64,000 nt of DNA from UBA5704 sp036264355 (lineage in GTDB: Bacteria; Acidobacteriota; Thermoanaerobaculia; Multivoradales; UBA5704). Shown piece after piece: positions 25,695 to 34,264 of this stretch (position 1 is its first letter; each line of letters begins with the position of its first letter). A model generated the notes under the pieces. That model made no database searches, was not told where the DNA came from, and saw only the letters and a program-made list of their open reading frames with translations. A program made the translations under genes and the position numbers. Location of the stretch: NCBI GenBank assembly GCA_036264355.1, contig DATARD010000403.1, positions 1-64,000 on the forward strand, written 5' to 3'.

Positions 25695-27145
25695 ACATTG
25701 CCGGATCGCTGTGCGCCGTGCTGCTGGCTGTCCCGGTCTCGCTGGCCGCGGCCTCGTTGCCGGTGGCGCCCGCGCCGATCGCGCTCGATCCGGCGCTGCC
25801 GCGGGGCGAGGTGATCGAACGGCTGGCGGCCACCCAGAATCCGTCCCTGACCTATGCCCTCTACATCCCGCGCGGCTACCGCCCGGAGCAGCCGGCGCCG
25901 ATCCTCTACGCCTTCGACTCGCGCGGCAACGCGAAAGACCTGACCGCCCGCCTGCGCGCCGGCGCCGAGCGTTACGGCTGGATCGTGGCCAGCCCGTACG
26001 GCGCGTCCAACCGTGTCGCGATGGAGGACAACTTCGAGATCATGAGCGGCCTGTGGGCCGACACCCACGCCCGCCTGGCGTTGAACGACCGGCGCGTCTA
26101 CGCCTTCGGTTTTTCCGGTCTCACCCGCTTCGTCTGCATGCTCGGCTTCACCGCGCCCGAGAGCCTGGCCGGCGTGATCGCGGCAGCCGGCGGCTTCCCG
26201 CTCGGGCATCCGCCCACGCGCGATACGCCGTTCCCGGTCTATGCGACGGTCGGGGACAAGGACTTCAACTATTACGAGCTGCTGGATCTGGACGCCAAGC
26301 TGGCGGCGCTCGGAGTGCCGCACCATGTCGAGGTCTTCCCCGGCCCGCATGAATGGCCGCCGGAAGCGCAAGCCACCGCGGCGCTCGGCTGGATGGAATT
26401 GCAGGCGATGCAGCGCGGCACCCGCGCCAAGAGCCCGGAGCTGATCGCCGCGCTGTGGGACGAAGCGCTCGCCCACGCCCGGGCGCTGGAGGCCGGCGGC
26501 AAGCCGGTCGACGCCGTGCGCGCCTACACCGCTCTCGCCGCCGACTTCGCCGGGTTGCGCGAGGCCAAGGATCTCGACGACGCCGCGCACCGCCGCGCCG
26601 CCCTCGAAGCGTCCGCGGCGTTCCAGCGCGAGCGGCAGGCGCGGGCGGAGCGCGACAGCCGGGACCGCGAGTATCTGGAGCGGGTGCCGAAGATCCTTGC
26701 CGCCGAATCGCCCGAGACACACGAGGACAGTCTCAGCCAGGCGCTCTCCGCCCTCTCCATCGCCGATCTCAAGCACCGCGCCCTCACCGCCGCCGATCCC
26801 GAGGAGCGCCTCTCCGCTGAGCGCCTGCTCTCCGCGGTCTACGTCCAGGCGGCGCTCCACCTGCCGCAGGAAGCCGCCGAGCGTAAGCAGTACGACCGCG
26901 CGATTTTCGATCTCGAGATCGCCGGCGAGATCGATCCCGATCTGCCGCAGGTCCCGTTCCGCCTCGCCGTGACCTGGGCGCAGAAGGGAGATCGGAAGAA
27001 GGCGCTCGACGCGCTCGCGCTGGCGGTGGAAAAGGGATGGAGCGATCTGCTCACCACGGAGAGCGAGAGAGCGTTGGATCCCATCCGCCAGTGCGAGGAG
27101 TACAAGACGATCATCGGCCAGATGATGCGGCGCAAGCGGCGGTAG
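25691..27145 (+). CDS. Secreted alpha/beta-hydrolase with C-terminal TPR-like region (copy 2)
   Basis: 484 aa, paralog of the preceding gene, starting at TTG 25691 (TTGA overlap with its stop; GAGGAG upstream). The same order is kept: signal peptide, YALYIPRGYRPEQPAPILYAFDSRG, nucleophile context YAFGFSGLTRFVCMLGF, D in ATVGDKDFNYYE, H in PGPHEWPPEA, then a helical region and a TPR-like end (YDRAIFDLEIAGEIDPDLPQVPFRLAVTWAQKG). The stop codon lies in the first bases of a long palindrome that separates it from the convergent Lrp-domain gene. Confidence 0.75.
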   Translation: MNIAGSLCAVLLAVPVSLAAASLPVAPAPIALDPALPRGEVIERLAATQNPSLTYALYIPRGYRPEQPAPILYAFDSRGNAKDLTARLRAGAERYGWIVASPYGASNRVAMEDNFEIMSGLWADTHARLALNDRRVYAFGFSGLTRFVCMLGFTAPESLAGVIAAAGGFPLGHPPTRDTPFPVYATVGDKDFNYYELLDLDAKLAALGVPHHVEVFPGPHEWPPEAQATAALGWMELQAMQRGTRAKSPELIAALWDEALAHARALEAGGKPVDAVRAYTALAADFAGLREAKDLDDAAHRRAALEASAAFQRERQARAERDSRDREYLERVPKILAAESPETHEDSLSQALSALSIADLKHRALTAADPEERLSAERLLSAVYVQAALHLPQEAAERKQYDRAIFDLEIAGEIDPDLPQVPFRLAVTWAQKGDRKKALDALALAVEKGWSDLLTTESERALDPIRQCEEYKTIIGQMMRRKRR

Positions 27146-27389
27146 GGGGCCCTCACCCCCGCCCCTCTCCCAGCTCCCCCCTCCCTACCCCGGGAGAGGG
27201 GAGAAAAGCAAAAATCCCATTTTCCAGCTCCCTGGTCTGCGGCGTGAATCAGGGGACACCGCCCACCCAGATCCTTCTGGCTCGCAGGGCTCGCCCTCAG
27301 GATGACGTGCAATCAGCTTCTTCTTGTCTCCCCTCTCCTGGGGAAGGGCGGGGGGAGCAGGGAGAGGGGCGGGGGTGAGGGCCCCCTAC
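27142..27389. repeat. Long GC-rich palindrome between convergent genes (REP/BIME-like)
   Basis: About 39 bp at 27142-27180 are nearly the exact reverse complement of 27351-27389 (core CCCTCACCCCCGCCCCTCTC). Inside them a second pair, CCCCGGGAGAGGGGAGA (27189-27205) and TCTCCCCTCTCCTGGGG (27337-27353), also pairs with one mismatch. The two outer arms contain the stop codons of both flanking genes, so the element may end both transcripts. Related elements occur at 49370-49440 and 60945-61080, with a remnant at 6109-6131. Confidence 0.8.
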
Positions 27390-27682
27390 TTTTCCCGGTA
27401 CGGCTCCTCCGTCCCCACCGAGAACATCGCTTCGAGGTCGTAGCGGGAGAAGACCCGGAAGGAGATGAGGGTCTCGGAGCGTTGGATGCCGTCGATCTTC
27501 AGCATCTGGTTGGTCACCGAATCGGCGATCTGCTCGTTGTCCTTGACGCGGACGATGGCGACCAGGTCGTAGTGCCCGGCGACTGAATAGACTTCACTGA
27601 TCCCGGGGAGCTCCACCAGCTTCTCCGCCACCTCGTTCACCTTTTCCTTGTCGACCATCAAGAGAATGACCGCGCTGACCAT
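27386..27682 (-). CDS. Stand-alone Lrp/AsnC ligand-binding (RAM) domain protein
   Basis: 98 aa corresponding only to the C-terminal effector-binding domain of Lrp/AsnC regulators: VSAVILLMVDKEKVNEVAEKL, GISEVYSVAGHYDLVAIVRVKD, QMLKIDGIQRSETLISFRVF. No DNA-binding helix-turn-helix is present, as in SMALL/stand-alone RAM proteins that bind amino acids or modulate full-length Lrp. It is divergent from the M20 peptidase gene and close to cyanophycin genes, so amino-acid sensing is a reasonable inference. Confidence 0.88.
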   Translation of the reverse strand: MVSAVILLMVDKEKVNEVAEKLVELPGISEVYSVAGHYDLVAIVRVKDNEQIADSVTNQMLKIDGIQRSETLISFRVFSRYDLEAMFSVGTEEPYREK

Positions 27683-27742
27683 GCTTCTCTCCTCTCCACT
27701 GGGGTTGAGCCCCCACTCTACACTGGTACGCTATCACCTGCC

Positions 27743-28969
27743 ATGGACAACGAAGCCCTGCCGCCGCCGATCTATGAACGCACCGTCGAGCTGCTGACCG
27801 GCCTGACCGCCATTTCCTCGCCGAGCGGCGATCTGAAAGGGCTGCACCGGATGGCGTCGCGGCTCGGCGCGGAGCTGACGGAGCGCGGCTTGAGCGTCGA
27901 GATCGTCGAGCAGCCGGGCGAGGAGGGAGCGCTTCTCCCGGTGCTCCTCGCCCGCGGGCCGGGCTTCGATCCGGCCGGCGAGCACCATCTGCTGATCGGG
28001 CATCTCGACACCGTCCTCCCCGCCGCGGTGCCGCGCATCGACGGCGACCGGCTGGTGGCGACCGGCGCCATCGACATGAAGGGCGGCCTGGCCGCCTTCG
28101 TGGGCGCTCTCGACCTGCTCCACCAGCGCGGGATCGCGCTGCCGCCGGATCTCCTGCTCGTCGTGGTGCCGGACGAGGAGGTGGGCGGCGTGCTCTCCCG
28201 CGCCGCGATGCAGGAGTGGGGCGCGCGGGCCCGCGCGCTGTGGGTGCTGGAGCCGGGCGAGCGGGCCAATTCGAGCGAGGACGGCGGCGCCGAGACGCTC
28301 GTCGCCGGCCGCCGCGGCATGTTCAACTGGCGGCTGGAAGCGCGCGGGCGGGCCGCCCACTCCGGTCTCCACTACTGGCAGGGGCGCTCGGCGCTCACCG
28401 CCGCGGCCGGCTGGTGCTGCGAGATCGAAGCCCATTCGGACCATGGCAGCGGTCCCACCGTCAACGTCGGCCGGCTGGTGGCCGGCGACGCCTCCTTTGT
28501 CGACGACCTCGCCGGCAACGCGGGCTTGCTGCGCACCGACCGGCAGCTCAACGTCGTGCCCGATCTTGCCGTGGCCGAGGGGGAGGTGCGGTTTCTCCGC
28601 GACGAGGACGGCAAGCGGATCGCCTCCTCCCTCTCCGCGCTCGCCCGGAACATCGCAACCGACACCGAGACCAGCCTCACACTGACCTTCGGCGACACCA
28701 TTCCGCCGGTCGATCCAGGGGGGCCGCACGCCCACCAGGTCGACCGCGCCGTGGCGCTCGCCGCGGAGCGTGGCTGGCGGCTGGAGGTGGAACGCGAGCG
28801 CGGCGGCATCTCCTTTCCGAACTTCCTCCCCGACCCGACCCGACTGCCGGTCCTCGACGGCCTCGGTCCGGTGGGCGGCGGCATGCACACGCGGGAGGAG
28901 CACGTCAGCCTCACCTCCCTGGCACGGCGGATCGTGCTGCTGGCGGATTTGTTGGAGGATGGCAGGTGA
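27743..28969 (+). CDS. M20 family metallopeptidase (carboxypeptidase G2-like)
   Basis: 408 aa, cytoplasmic, dizinc amidohydrolase/peptidase. Expected ligands are H in LLIGHLDTVLP, D in TGAIDMKGG, the catalytic EE pair in VPDEEVGGV, E/D in VLEPGERAN, and H in VGGGMHTREEHVSL near the C-terminus. The dimerisation domain (GMFNWRLEARGRAAHSGLHYWQG) lies in the middle. It ends 48 bp before the convergent cyanophycin synthetase gene. Because cyanophycinase releases beta-Asp-Arg dipeptides, a role in their hydrolysis is possible but rests on neighbourhood alone. Confidence 0.85.
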   Translation: MDNEALPPPIYERTVELLTGLTAISSPSGDLKGLHRMASRLGAELTERGLSVEIVEQPGEEGALLPVLLARGPGFDPAGEHHLLIGHLDTVLPAAVPRIDGDRLVATGAIDMKGGLAAFVGALDLLHQRGIALPPDLLLVVVPDEEVGGVLSRAAMQEWGARARALWVLEPGERANSSEDGGAETLVAGRRGMFNWRLEARGRAAHSGLHYWQGRSALTAAAGWCCEIEAHSDHGSGPTVNVGRLVAGDASFVDDLAGNAGLLRTDRQLNVVPDLAVAEGEVRFLRDEDGKRIASSLSALARNIATDTETSLTLTFGDTIPPVDPGGPHAHQVDRAVALAAERGWRLEVERERGGISFPNFLPDPTRLPVLDGLGPVGGGMHTREEHVSLTSLARRIVLLADLLEDGR

Positions 28970-29016
28970 TCTTGTCCTCGGACCTGTCGGGAGCCCGCTA
29001 CGGAGTCGCCGAGCCG

Positions 29017-31800
29017 TCAGTCGTCGTGCTCGCCCAACCCGCGCCCGCTGGACCGTGGCGGCTCGGGCGGGCGGGCGGTTGGAGTGGACAGCGTCGCCGG
29101 CGGCAGGTCGGACTCCCGTCCGAAGAGGGATTTGACCGGCACGGAGTCCGGGACTTCGGTACCGCGGCCGAAGTTGACGATCTGGCGCCAGCTCCGCTCC
29201 AGGTTGTCGCCGAAAATGACCACGAGGTCTCCGGGCTGGGCGGTCTCCAGGGCGCGCTGTACCGCCGCTTCTTCGTCATAGATCTCCGGCGCGATCCGTT
29301 CCGCCGGGAAGCCGGCCTCGATCAAGCCCTGGCGCAGCAGCTCCCCCACCTCTCCCGTGTCGCGGCCACGGCGGTTGTCGTCCTCGCGCAGGATGATGAG
29401 ATCGAAGGCCGGCGCCGCGGCGTGCGCCAGCTCGCGGATGTCGTGGTTGCGGCGGTCGCCGGGTGCGGAGATGACGCCGATGCGGCGGCCGAGGACGTTG
29501 AGCTCGCGGACCATCCGCGCCATCGCCGTCATGCCGTGCGGGTTGTGCGCGTAGTCGAGGAGCACCCGGAACGGATGCTGATAATAGAAGTTGAGGCGTC
29601 CCGGGGTCTGGAAGAAGTCGGCGGTGAAGGTGCGCAGGCCGTTGCGGATGTTGTCCAGGCTGATCCCCATCGCGAGCGTGATCGCCGCCGCGAACATGGC
29701 GTTCTGCACGTTGTGCAGCGCGTGCCCCTCGAACGTCGCCGGGATCTGCCGCGCCCACAGCAGCGGGATGTGCTCCTCGCCGACGTAGAGCACGATCATG
29801 CGGCCGTTCATCCCCTCCTCCAGAACCATCGCCCGGCCACGGTTCTGGATGTGCTGCCGCACCCTTTCGTTGGTGTGGTCCATGGTCACCCAGATCGGCT
29901 CGCCCGGGCTGTGACCGGCCATCGCCGCCACCCGCTCGTCGTCGGCGTTCAGCACGCAGAAGTCCTGCGCCACCTCGACCACCACGCGCTTGACCTCGGC
30001 CAGGTCGTCGAGGCCGTGGATGCCGCCCATCCCCAGATGGTCCGACGCGACGTTGAGCACCGCGCCGACCCGGCACTTGCGCCAGCCGAGACCCGAGCGC
30101 ACGATGCCGCCGCGCGCCGTCTCCAGCACCGCCGCGTCGACGCTCGGATCGCGCAATACCAGGTGGCTCGCCCAGGGGCCGGTCATGTCCCCCTTCACGG
30201 TCAGCACGCCGTCGATGTAGACGCCGTCGCTGGTCGCCATGCCGACCGTGAACCCGGAAAGCTTGAGGATGTGCCCCACCATGCGGGTGGTGGTGGTTTT
30301 GCCGTTGGTGCCGGTGATGGCGGCGATCGGGATGCGGCACGGCGTCCCCTTGGGGAACAGCATGTCGAGCACCGGTCCGGCGGCGTCGCGCGGCTTCCCC
30401 TCGGTGGGCGCCACGTGCATGCGGAAACCGGGCGCGGCGTTGATCTCGACGATGGCACCGCCGACTTCCTGATGGCTCCGCGCGATGTCCGGCGAGATGT
30501 AGTCGACGCCGCCGACGTCGAGGCCGATCGCCTTCACCGCGCGCTCGGCCATCACCCGGTTGTCGTGGTGCAGCACGTCCGTCTTGTCGATCGCCGTGCC
30601 GCCGGTCGAGAGGTTCCCGGTCGAGCGCAGGTAGAAGATCTCCCCGGCGGGCAGCACCGTCGCCTCGGTGTGGCCGGCGTCCTCCAGCAGCCGCAGCGCC
30701 TGAGGGTCCAGCTCCAAGCGGGTGAGCACCTTCTCGTGCCCGACACCGCGCCGTGGATCTCTGTTCACGATGTCGACCAGCTCCGCGATGGTGTGCGTAC
30801 CATCGCCGACCACATGGCCGGGGACACGCTGCGAGACCGCGATCACCTTGCCGTCCACCACCAGGATGCGGTAGTCGTGTCCCTCCTGGAAGGTCTCGAC
30901 GATCACCGTCGAAGCGCGCTCGTAAGCCTCCTCGAAGCCGGCGCGGACCTGCTCGGCGTCGCGCAGGTTGATCGACACGCCGCGGCCGTGGTTGCCGTCG
31001 AGCGGCTTGACCACCACCGGATAGCCGAGATGCTCGGCGGCGGCGACCGCCTCCTCCGCGTCGTAGACCATGCGCTGGCGCGGCACCGGCAGCCCGAGCG
31101 CATGGAGGATCTGATTGGTCAGCCGTTTGTCCGAGGCGATTTCCACCGCCGTGTGACGGGTCTCGCTGGTGACCGTCGCCTGGATGCGGCGCTGGAACTT
31201 GCCGTGCCCGAGCTGCACCAGCGACCGGTCGTTCAGGCGGATCCACGGAATGTCGCGCGCCTCGGCCGCCTGCACCAGCGAGCCGGTCGACGGCCCGAAC
31301 GCGCGGCGCTGCGCGAGACGGACGAGCGACACCAGCTCGGCCGCGAAATCGAACGGGCTGGCATCGTACGCGGCGCGCTCCGGCGGCAGCAGATGGCGGA
31401 TGAGGCGCAATCCAAGCTCCCCCGCCTCCAGGCCCACCGACTCCTCCGCGAAGCTGTAGATCACGTGATATTGCCCCTTCGGCAGATCGTGGCTGCGCGT
31501 CTTGCCGTAGCTGACGCGGGTACCGGCGAGGCATTGCAGCTCGATCGCCACATGCTCCAGGACGTGCCCCAGCCAGGTGCCCTCGTCCTCCGTCATGCGG
31601 CGGATGAAGCCGCCCGGCTCGTCATAGGAGCAGGTGTGCTCGGCGAGGGTCGGAATGGCGGCGAGGAGACGGTCCACGAAACCGGGCAGTTTCCGCGTGG
31701 GATAGTCCTCGAGCTCGCCGAGATCGACGCGCAGCCGGATCACCGGCCGCAGGGCATAGAGATTGGGTCCGCGGTAGACGCGCGTGTCGACGATTCTCAT
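29017..31800 (-). CDS. cphA: Cyanophycin synthetase CphA
   Basis: 927-aa ATP-dependent ligase that builds multi-L-arginyl-poly-L-aspartate. The N-terminal domain begins MRIVDTRVYRGPNLYALRP. An ATP-grasp domain (about residues 210-480) has PVVVKPLDGNHGRGVSINL, IVETFQEGHDYRILVVDGKV and EINAAPGFRMH. A Mur-ligase-like domain (about 490-927) has the P-loop ITGTNGKTTTTRMVGH, LETARGGIVRSGLGW, NVASDHLGMGGI and YAHNPHGM. Length and all three domains match canonical CphA1. The start overlaps the cyanophycinase stop (ATGA), so the two are co-translated. Confidence 0.95.
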   Translation of the reverse strand: MRIVDTRVYRGPNLYALRPVIRLRVDLGELEDYPTRKLPGFVDRLLAAIPTLAEHTCSYDEPGGFIRRMTEDEGTWLGHVLEHVAIELQCLAGTRVSYGKTRSHDLPKGQYHVIYSFAEESVGLEAGELGLRLIRHLLPPERAAYDASPFDFAAELVSLVRLAQRRAFGPSTGSLVQAAEARDIPWIRLNDRSLVQLGHGKFQRRIQATVTSETRHTAVEIASDKRLTNQILHALGLPVPRQRMVYDAEEAVAAAEHLGYPVVVKPLDGNHGRGVSINLRDAEQVRAGFEEAYERASTVIVETFQEGHDYRILVVDGKVIAVSQRVPGHVVGDGTHTIAELVDIVNRDPRRGVGHEKVLTRLELDPQALRLLEDAGHTEATVLPAGEIFYLRSTGNLSTGGTAIDKTDVLHHDNRVMAERAVKAIGLDVGGVDYISPDIARSHQEVGGAIVEINAAPGFRMHVAPTEGKPRDAAGPVLDMLFPKGTPCRIPIAAITGTNGKTTTTRMVGHILKLSGFTVGMATSDGVYIDGVLTVKGDMTGPWASHLVLRDPSVDAAVLETARGGIVRSGLGWRKCRVGAVLNVASDHLGMGGIHGLDDLAEVKRVVVEVAQDFCVLNADDERVAAMAGHSPGEPIWVTMDHTNERVRQHIQNRGRAMVLEEGMNGRMIVLYVGEEHIPLLWARQIPATFEGHALHNVQNAMFAAAITLAMGISLDNIRNGLRTFTADFFQTPGRLNFYYQHPFRVLLDYAHNPHGMTAMARMVRELNVLGRRIGVISAPGDRRNHDIRELAHAAAPAFDLIILREDDNRRGRDTGEVGELLRQGLIEAGFPAERIAPEIYDEEAAVQRALETAQPGDLVVIFGDNLERSWRQIVNFGRGTEVPDSVPVKSLFGRESDLPPATLSTPTARPPEPPRSSGRGLGEHDD

Positions 31801-32705
31801 GGCAGGCTCTCGACCGTGTCGGCGATTTTCGCGACGTCACTGGTCTCGAAGTCTCCGCTGCGCTTCACCTCGCCCTGGGCCGGCGGAATACCGTACCGGC
31901 GATTGAGGTCGTAGCGGCAGCCGGTGGTGAGGAAGTCGAGCTTCAGGCCGAGCATGGCGAGCGGCTGGTCGCGGTCGGCCATGTGGCTGTCGGTGAAGCG
32001 CATGCCGGACGCGTCGACGACCGTCACCGCGCCGCTGCCGAGCACCCGCATGATGCCGTCACCCTCCAGGATCGCCGCCGTGTCCTCGTCGATGCCGACG
32101 CCGAGCGGCTCCGGGTTGTAGGAGAGCGCGGTGAGCAGGCGGCCGAGGCGGTCGCGGCGGCGGAAGTGCTGGTCGATCACCAGATGCGGCGCGAGGCCGA
32201 GCCCCTTGGCCATCTGCACCAGCCGGCGGCGCGGCGTGCCGCCGCTGTCGCCCATCGAGATCATGTATTCGGAGATCACCGCGGCCCCGGCGCTGGTGCC
32301 GGCCACTACCATCCCCGCGCGGTGGCGGCGATGGATGGCCTTGGCGATCGTCGTGCCGCCGAGGGCGGAGGTGATGCGGAGCTGGTTGCCGCCGGTCATG
32401 AAGAGGCCGGTCGAATACTCCAGCAGATCGAGAGTCTCCGGTCCGGCGTCGATCGCATCCTCGCGGGTGGCGATACGCAGCACCTCGACCGAATCGGCCT
32501 GGAGCTTATAGAAGAGGTCGGCATACCGCTCCGCCGTCTCCGGCAGCTCCGACGCCGTGGCGAGCACCACGATCTGCGCATCCGCTCCGCCGCACGCCTC
32601 CACGAAGGAGCGCAGGATCAAACGCTCCTTCATCTTGTCCTCGGCCCCGCCAATCGCGAACAGGGTCCCAGGCCGGCCCGCGGCCGGCCCCTCCGACGTC
32701 TCCAT
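31797..32705 (-). CDS. cphB: Cyanophycinase
   Basis: 302-aa serine exopeptidase of family S51 that degrades cyanophycin to beta-Asp-Arg. ATG 32705 has an excellent AAGGAGGT site. Motifs are FAIGGAEDK at the N-terminus, TGGNQLRI, the nucleophile Ser in VAGTSAGAAV, H in LVIDQHFRRRDRLGRL, and GVGIDEDTA. No signal peptide, so it is intracellular. It is the first gene of the cphB-cphA unit, transcribed away from the lectin gene at 33013. Storage and mobilisation of the polymer are thus encoded together. Confidence 0.93.
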   Translation of the reverse strand: METSEGPAAGRPGTLFAIGGAEDKMKERLILRSFVEACGGADAQIVVLATASELPETAERYADLFYKLQADSVEVLRIATREDAIDAGPETLDLLEYSTGLFMTGGNQLRITSALGGTTIAKAIHRRHRAGMVVAGTSAGAAVISEYMISMGDSGGTPRRRLVQMAKGLGLAPHLVIDQHFRRRDRLGRLLTALSYNPEPLGVGIDEDTAAILEGDGIMRVLGSGAVTVVDASGMRFTDSHMADRDQPLAMLGLKLDFLTTGCRYDLNRRYGIPPAQGEVKRSGDFETSDVAKIADTVESLP

Positions 32706-32802
32706 GCAACGACCTCCTTCGCCGCGCCCCGCGCGGCGCCACCGGGATGTGTCGACCAGGTGCCGAAAAGCCGGCGGGAATCGTAACACGAGCGGGGGGC
32801 AG

Positions 32803-32852
32803 GGTCCGGATTTGGAACCGAGCGCAGCGGATGGCGTTCCGGAAATGGCACC
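32803..32852. promoter_or_regulatory. Pair of 17-bp dyads (putative activator sites), locus A
   Basis: GGTCCGGATTTGGAACC (32803-32819) and GTTCCGGAAATGGCACC (32836-32852), 33 bp start to start. They match the dyad GTTCCAGATTTGGAACC of locus B (41596) at 15/17, and its partner GTTCCATAAATGGAACC at 14/17. They lie about 90-120 bp upstream of a sigma-54-like promoter preceding the lectin gene. A further perfect palindrome GTTCCGCGGAAC lies at 32904-32915. Confidence 0.6.
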
Positions 32853-32926
32853 CGGGAGAAGACCGGCGGTCACGAGGTCCCCCTCAAACCATTGATTCCA
32901 AGGGTTCCGCGGAACAAACGATGAGC

Positions 32927-32942
32927 TGGATCGACCTTCGCA
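32927..32942 (+). promoter_or_regulatory. Putative sigma-54 (-24/-12) promoter of the lectin gene
   Basis: TGGATC-GACCT-TCGCA: GG at 32928-32929 and GC at 32940-32941 with the obligatory ten bases between. Versus TGGCAC-N5-TTGCA the GG/GC cores fit while the flanks are weaker. The start codon is about 72 bp downstream, and the dyad pair is upstream at a typical enhancer distance. Confidence 0.5.
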
Positions 32943-33012
32943 CCCAAGGACTTCCGACAGCCGGGCAATGAGGCCTCGGCTCGCACGATCCTGCGAAGAC
33001 AAGGAGAACACG

Positions 33013-33519
33013 ATGACGAGCGATCAAAAGCTCAAACCTTCCGTAATCTCGATGATGGTCCTGCTGATCCTGGCCGCGAGCCTCCTGCTTCCCAGCTCAG
33101 CCAAGGCTCAGACCCTGGCCTCCGGCCAGGTTCTCAATGGTCAGAGCCCTCGCTGCCTCGACTCGGGAACCCCCACGGACACGGCAATGTTCAATTGCTC
33201 CGGCTCGATCTACCAGACGTGGGCCTGGATCATAGGCGGCCAAATCATCGGGAATTCCCCACCCGGTTGCCTGGACGGCGGCAACGGACAGAACGGCACC
33301 CTCGTTGCCATGGTCACCTGTACGGGCTCGCAGAGCCAGAAGTGGTACTGGGATTTCAATCACTGGCTGGGAACCTTGAGAATCATCAATCAGGCCAGCG
33401 GCCGCTGCCTGGACGCCGACCTCGCCACCATCAACCACAATGGCACCAAGGTTCAGCTTATGGACTGCACCAACGGGGCCAATCAGAAATGGGTGTTCAC
33501 CTCCGTCTATCAGCCCTAG
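33013..33519 (+). CDS. Secreted ricin-type beta-trefoil lectin-domain protein
   Basis: 168 aa, ATG 33013 after AAGGAG. A signal peptide (MMVLLILAASLLLPSSAKA, cleavage after AKA near residue 35) leads to one R-type lectin (CBM13) domain. The three QxW-like motifs are YQTWAW, SQKWYW and NQKWVF, each preceded by a cysteine repeat unit (PRCLDSG, PGCLDGG, GRCLDAD). It should bind galactose/xylose-type sugars outside the cell; no catalytic domain is attached. It is preceded by the locus A dyads and a -24/-12 element, so it probably belongs to the sigma-54 regulon. Confidence 0.87.
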   Translation: MTSDQKLKPSVISMMVLLILAASLLLPSSAKAQTLASGQVLNGQSPRCLDSGTPTDTAMFNCSGSIYQTWAWIIGGQIIGNSPPGCLDGGNGQNGTLVAMVTCTGSQSQKWYWDFNHWLGTLRIINQASGRCLDADLATINHNGTKVQLMDCTNGANQKWVFTSVYQP

Positions 33520-33590
33520 TCGTCTGTCAACGCAGAGTCGTAGGGTGCAACGCGCGACGAGCCCTCGCTGGGACCGCTGCCATCCTGGCG

Positions 33591-33615
33591 GCCCGGTCGA
33601 CAGAGTCGACCGGGC
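33591..33615 (+). terminator. Strong hairpin after the lectin gene
   Basis: Perfect 10-bp stem GCCCGGTCGA (33591-33600) and TCGACCGGGC (33606-33615) with a 5-nt loop, 72 bp past the lectin stop. No U-tract follows, so it may end or protect the 3' end of the lectin mRNA rather than being a classical intrinsic terminator. Confidence 0.5.
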
Positions 33616-33698
33616 CGGCTAGAAGCCAGCGCTCCCAGCAAAAAGCTACAATCTCTCACCTTGAAGTGGAGGTCAGCGTAGACGCTGGACCAAGAGAC

Positions 33699-34241
33699 AT
33701 GAGAATCGCAATCTCCGGAGCGCATCGAACCGGGAAGACAACGCTCGTCGAGGAGCTGTGCCGCGTCCTCCCCTCCTACGAAGCGGTCGATGAGCCCTAC
33801 TACCTTCTGGAGGAGGAGGGGCACGAATTCCCGGAGATGCCTGGCCTCGAAGATTTCGAATTGCAATTGGAACGATCCATTGAATCCATTGGCGAGGACG
33901 GGGAGGACCGGATTTTCGACCGGTGCCCGGCTGACATCCTGGCCTATCTGATCACGCATGACGAGGCCGCGGGGTTCGACCTCGAGCACTGGTTGCCGCT
34001 CGTGCGGAACGCCATGGAGCGGCTTGATCTCATTCTCTTTGTCCCGATCGAATCTCCAGATCGTGTGGCGGTTTCTGAGCCGGAGCACGCGGAGTTGCGG
34101 CGGCGCGTGGATGAGGAGCTCCGGGAGATCCTTCTCGACGATCGATGGGACTTCGGCGTTGAGACGCTGGAGGTGGAAGGGACTCCGCGCGAGCGGGTTC
34201 GCCAGGTGTTGGCGTGGACACGGCTCTCTTCCGCGGGGTAG
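33699..34241 (+). CDS. P-loop NTPase / kinase-like protein (AAA_28 type)
   Basis: 180 aa. Walker A is ISGAHRTGKTTLVEEL at residues 4-19. FDRCPADILAYL provides the D of a nucleoside-kinase-like DR motif, and LDLILFVPIESPDR may be the Walker B strand. The size and the combination resemble small AAA_28/deoxynucleoside-kinase-like ATPases. Substrate unknown. Its 3' end overlaps possible early starts of the aldo/keto reductase gene, so the two may be coupled. Confidence 0.72.
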   Translation: MRIAISGAHRTGKTTLVEELCRVLPSYEAVDEPYYLLEEEGHEFPEMPGLEDFELQLERSIESIGEDGEDRIFDRCPADILAYLITHDEAAGFDLEHWLPLVRNAMERLDLILFVPIESPDRVAVSEPEHAELRRRVDEELREILLDDRWDFGVETLEVEGTPRERVRQVLAWTRLSSAG

Positions 34242-34264
34242 TCTGCGCAGGGGGGGCCGGCACG

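Noticed and set aside
32904..32915. GTTCCGCGGAAC as a third activator site of locus A
   Set aside because: It is a perfect palindrome but lacks the 4-base AT-rich centre of the other dyads and lies too close to the -24 element; noted only.
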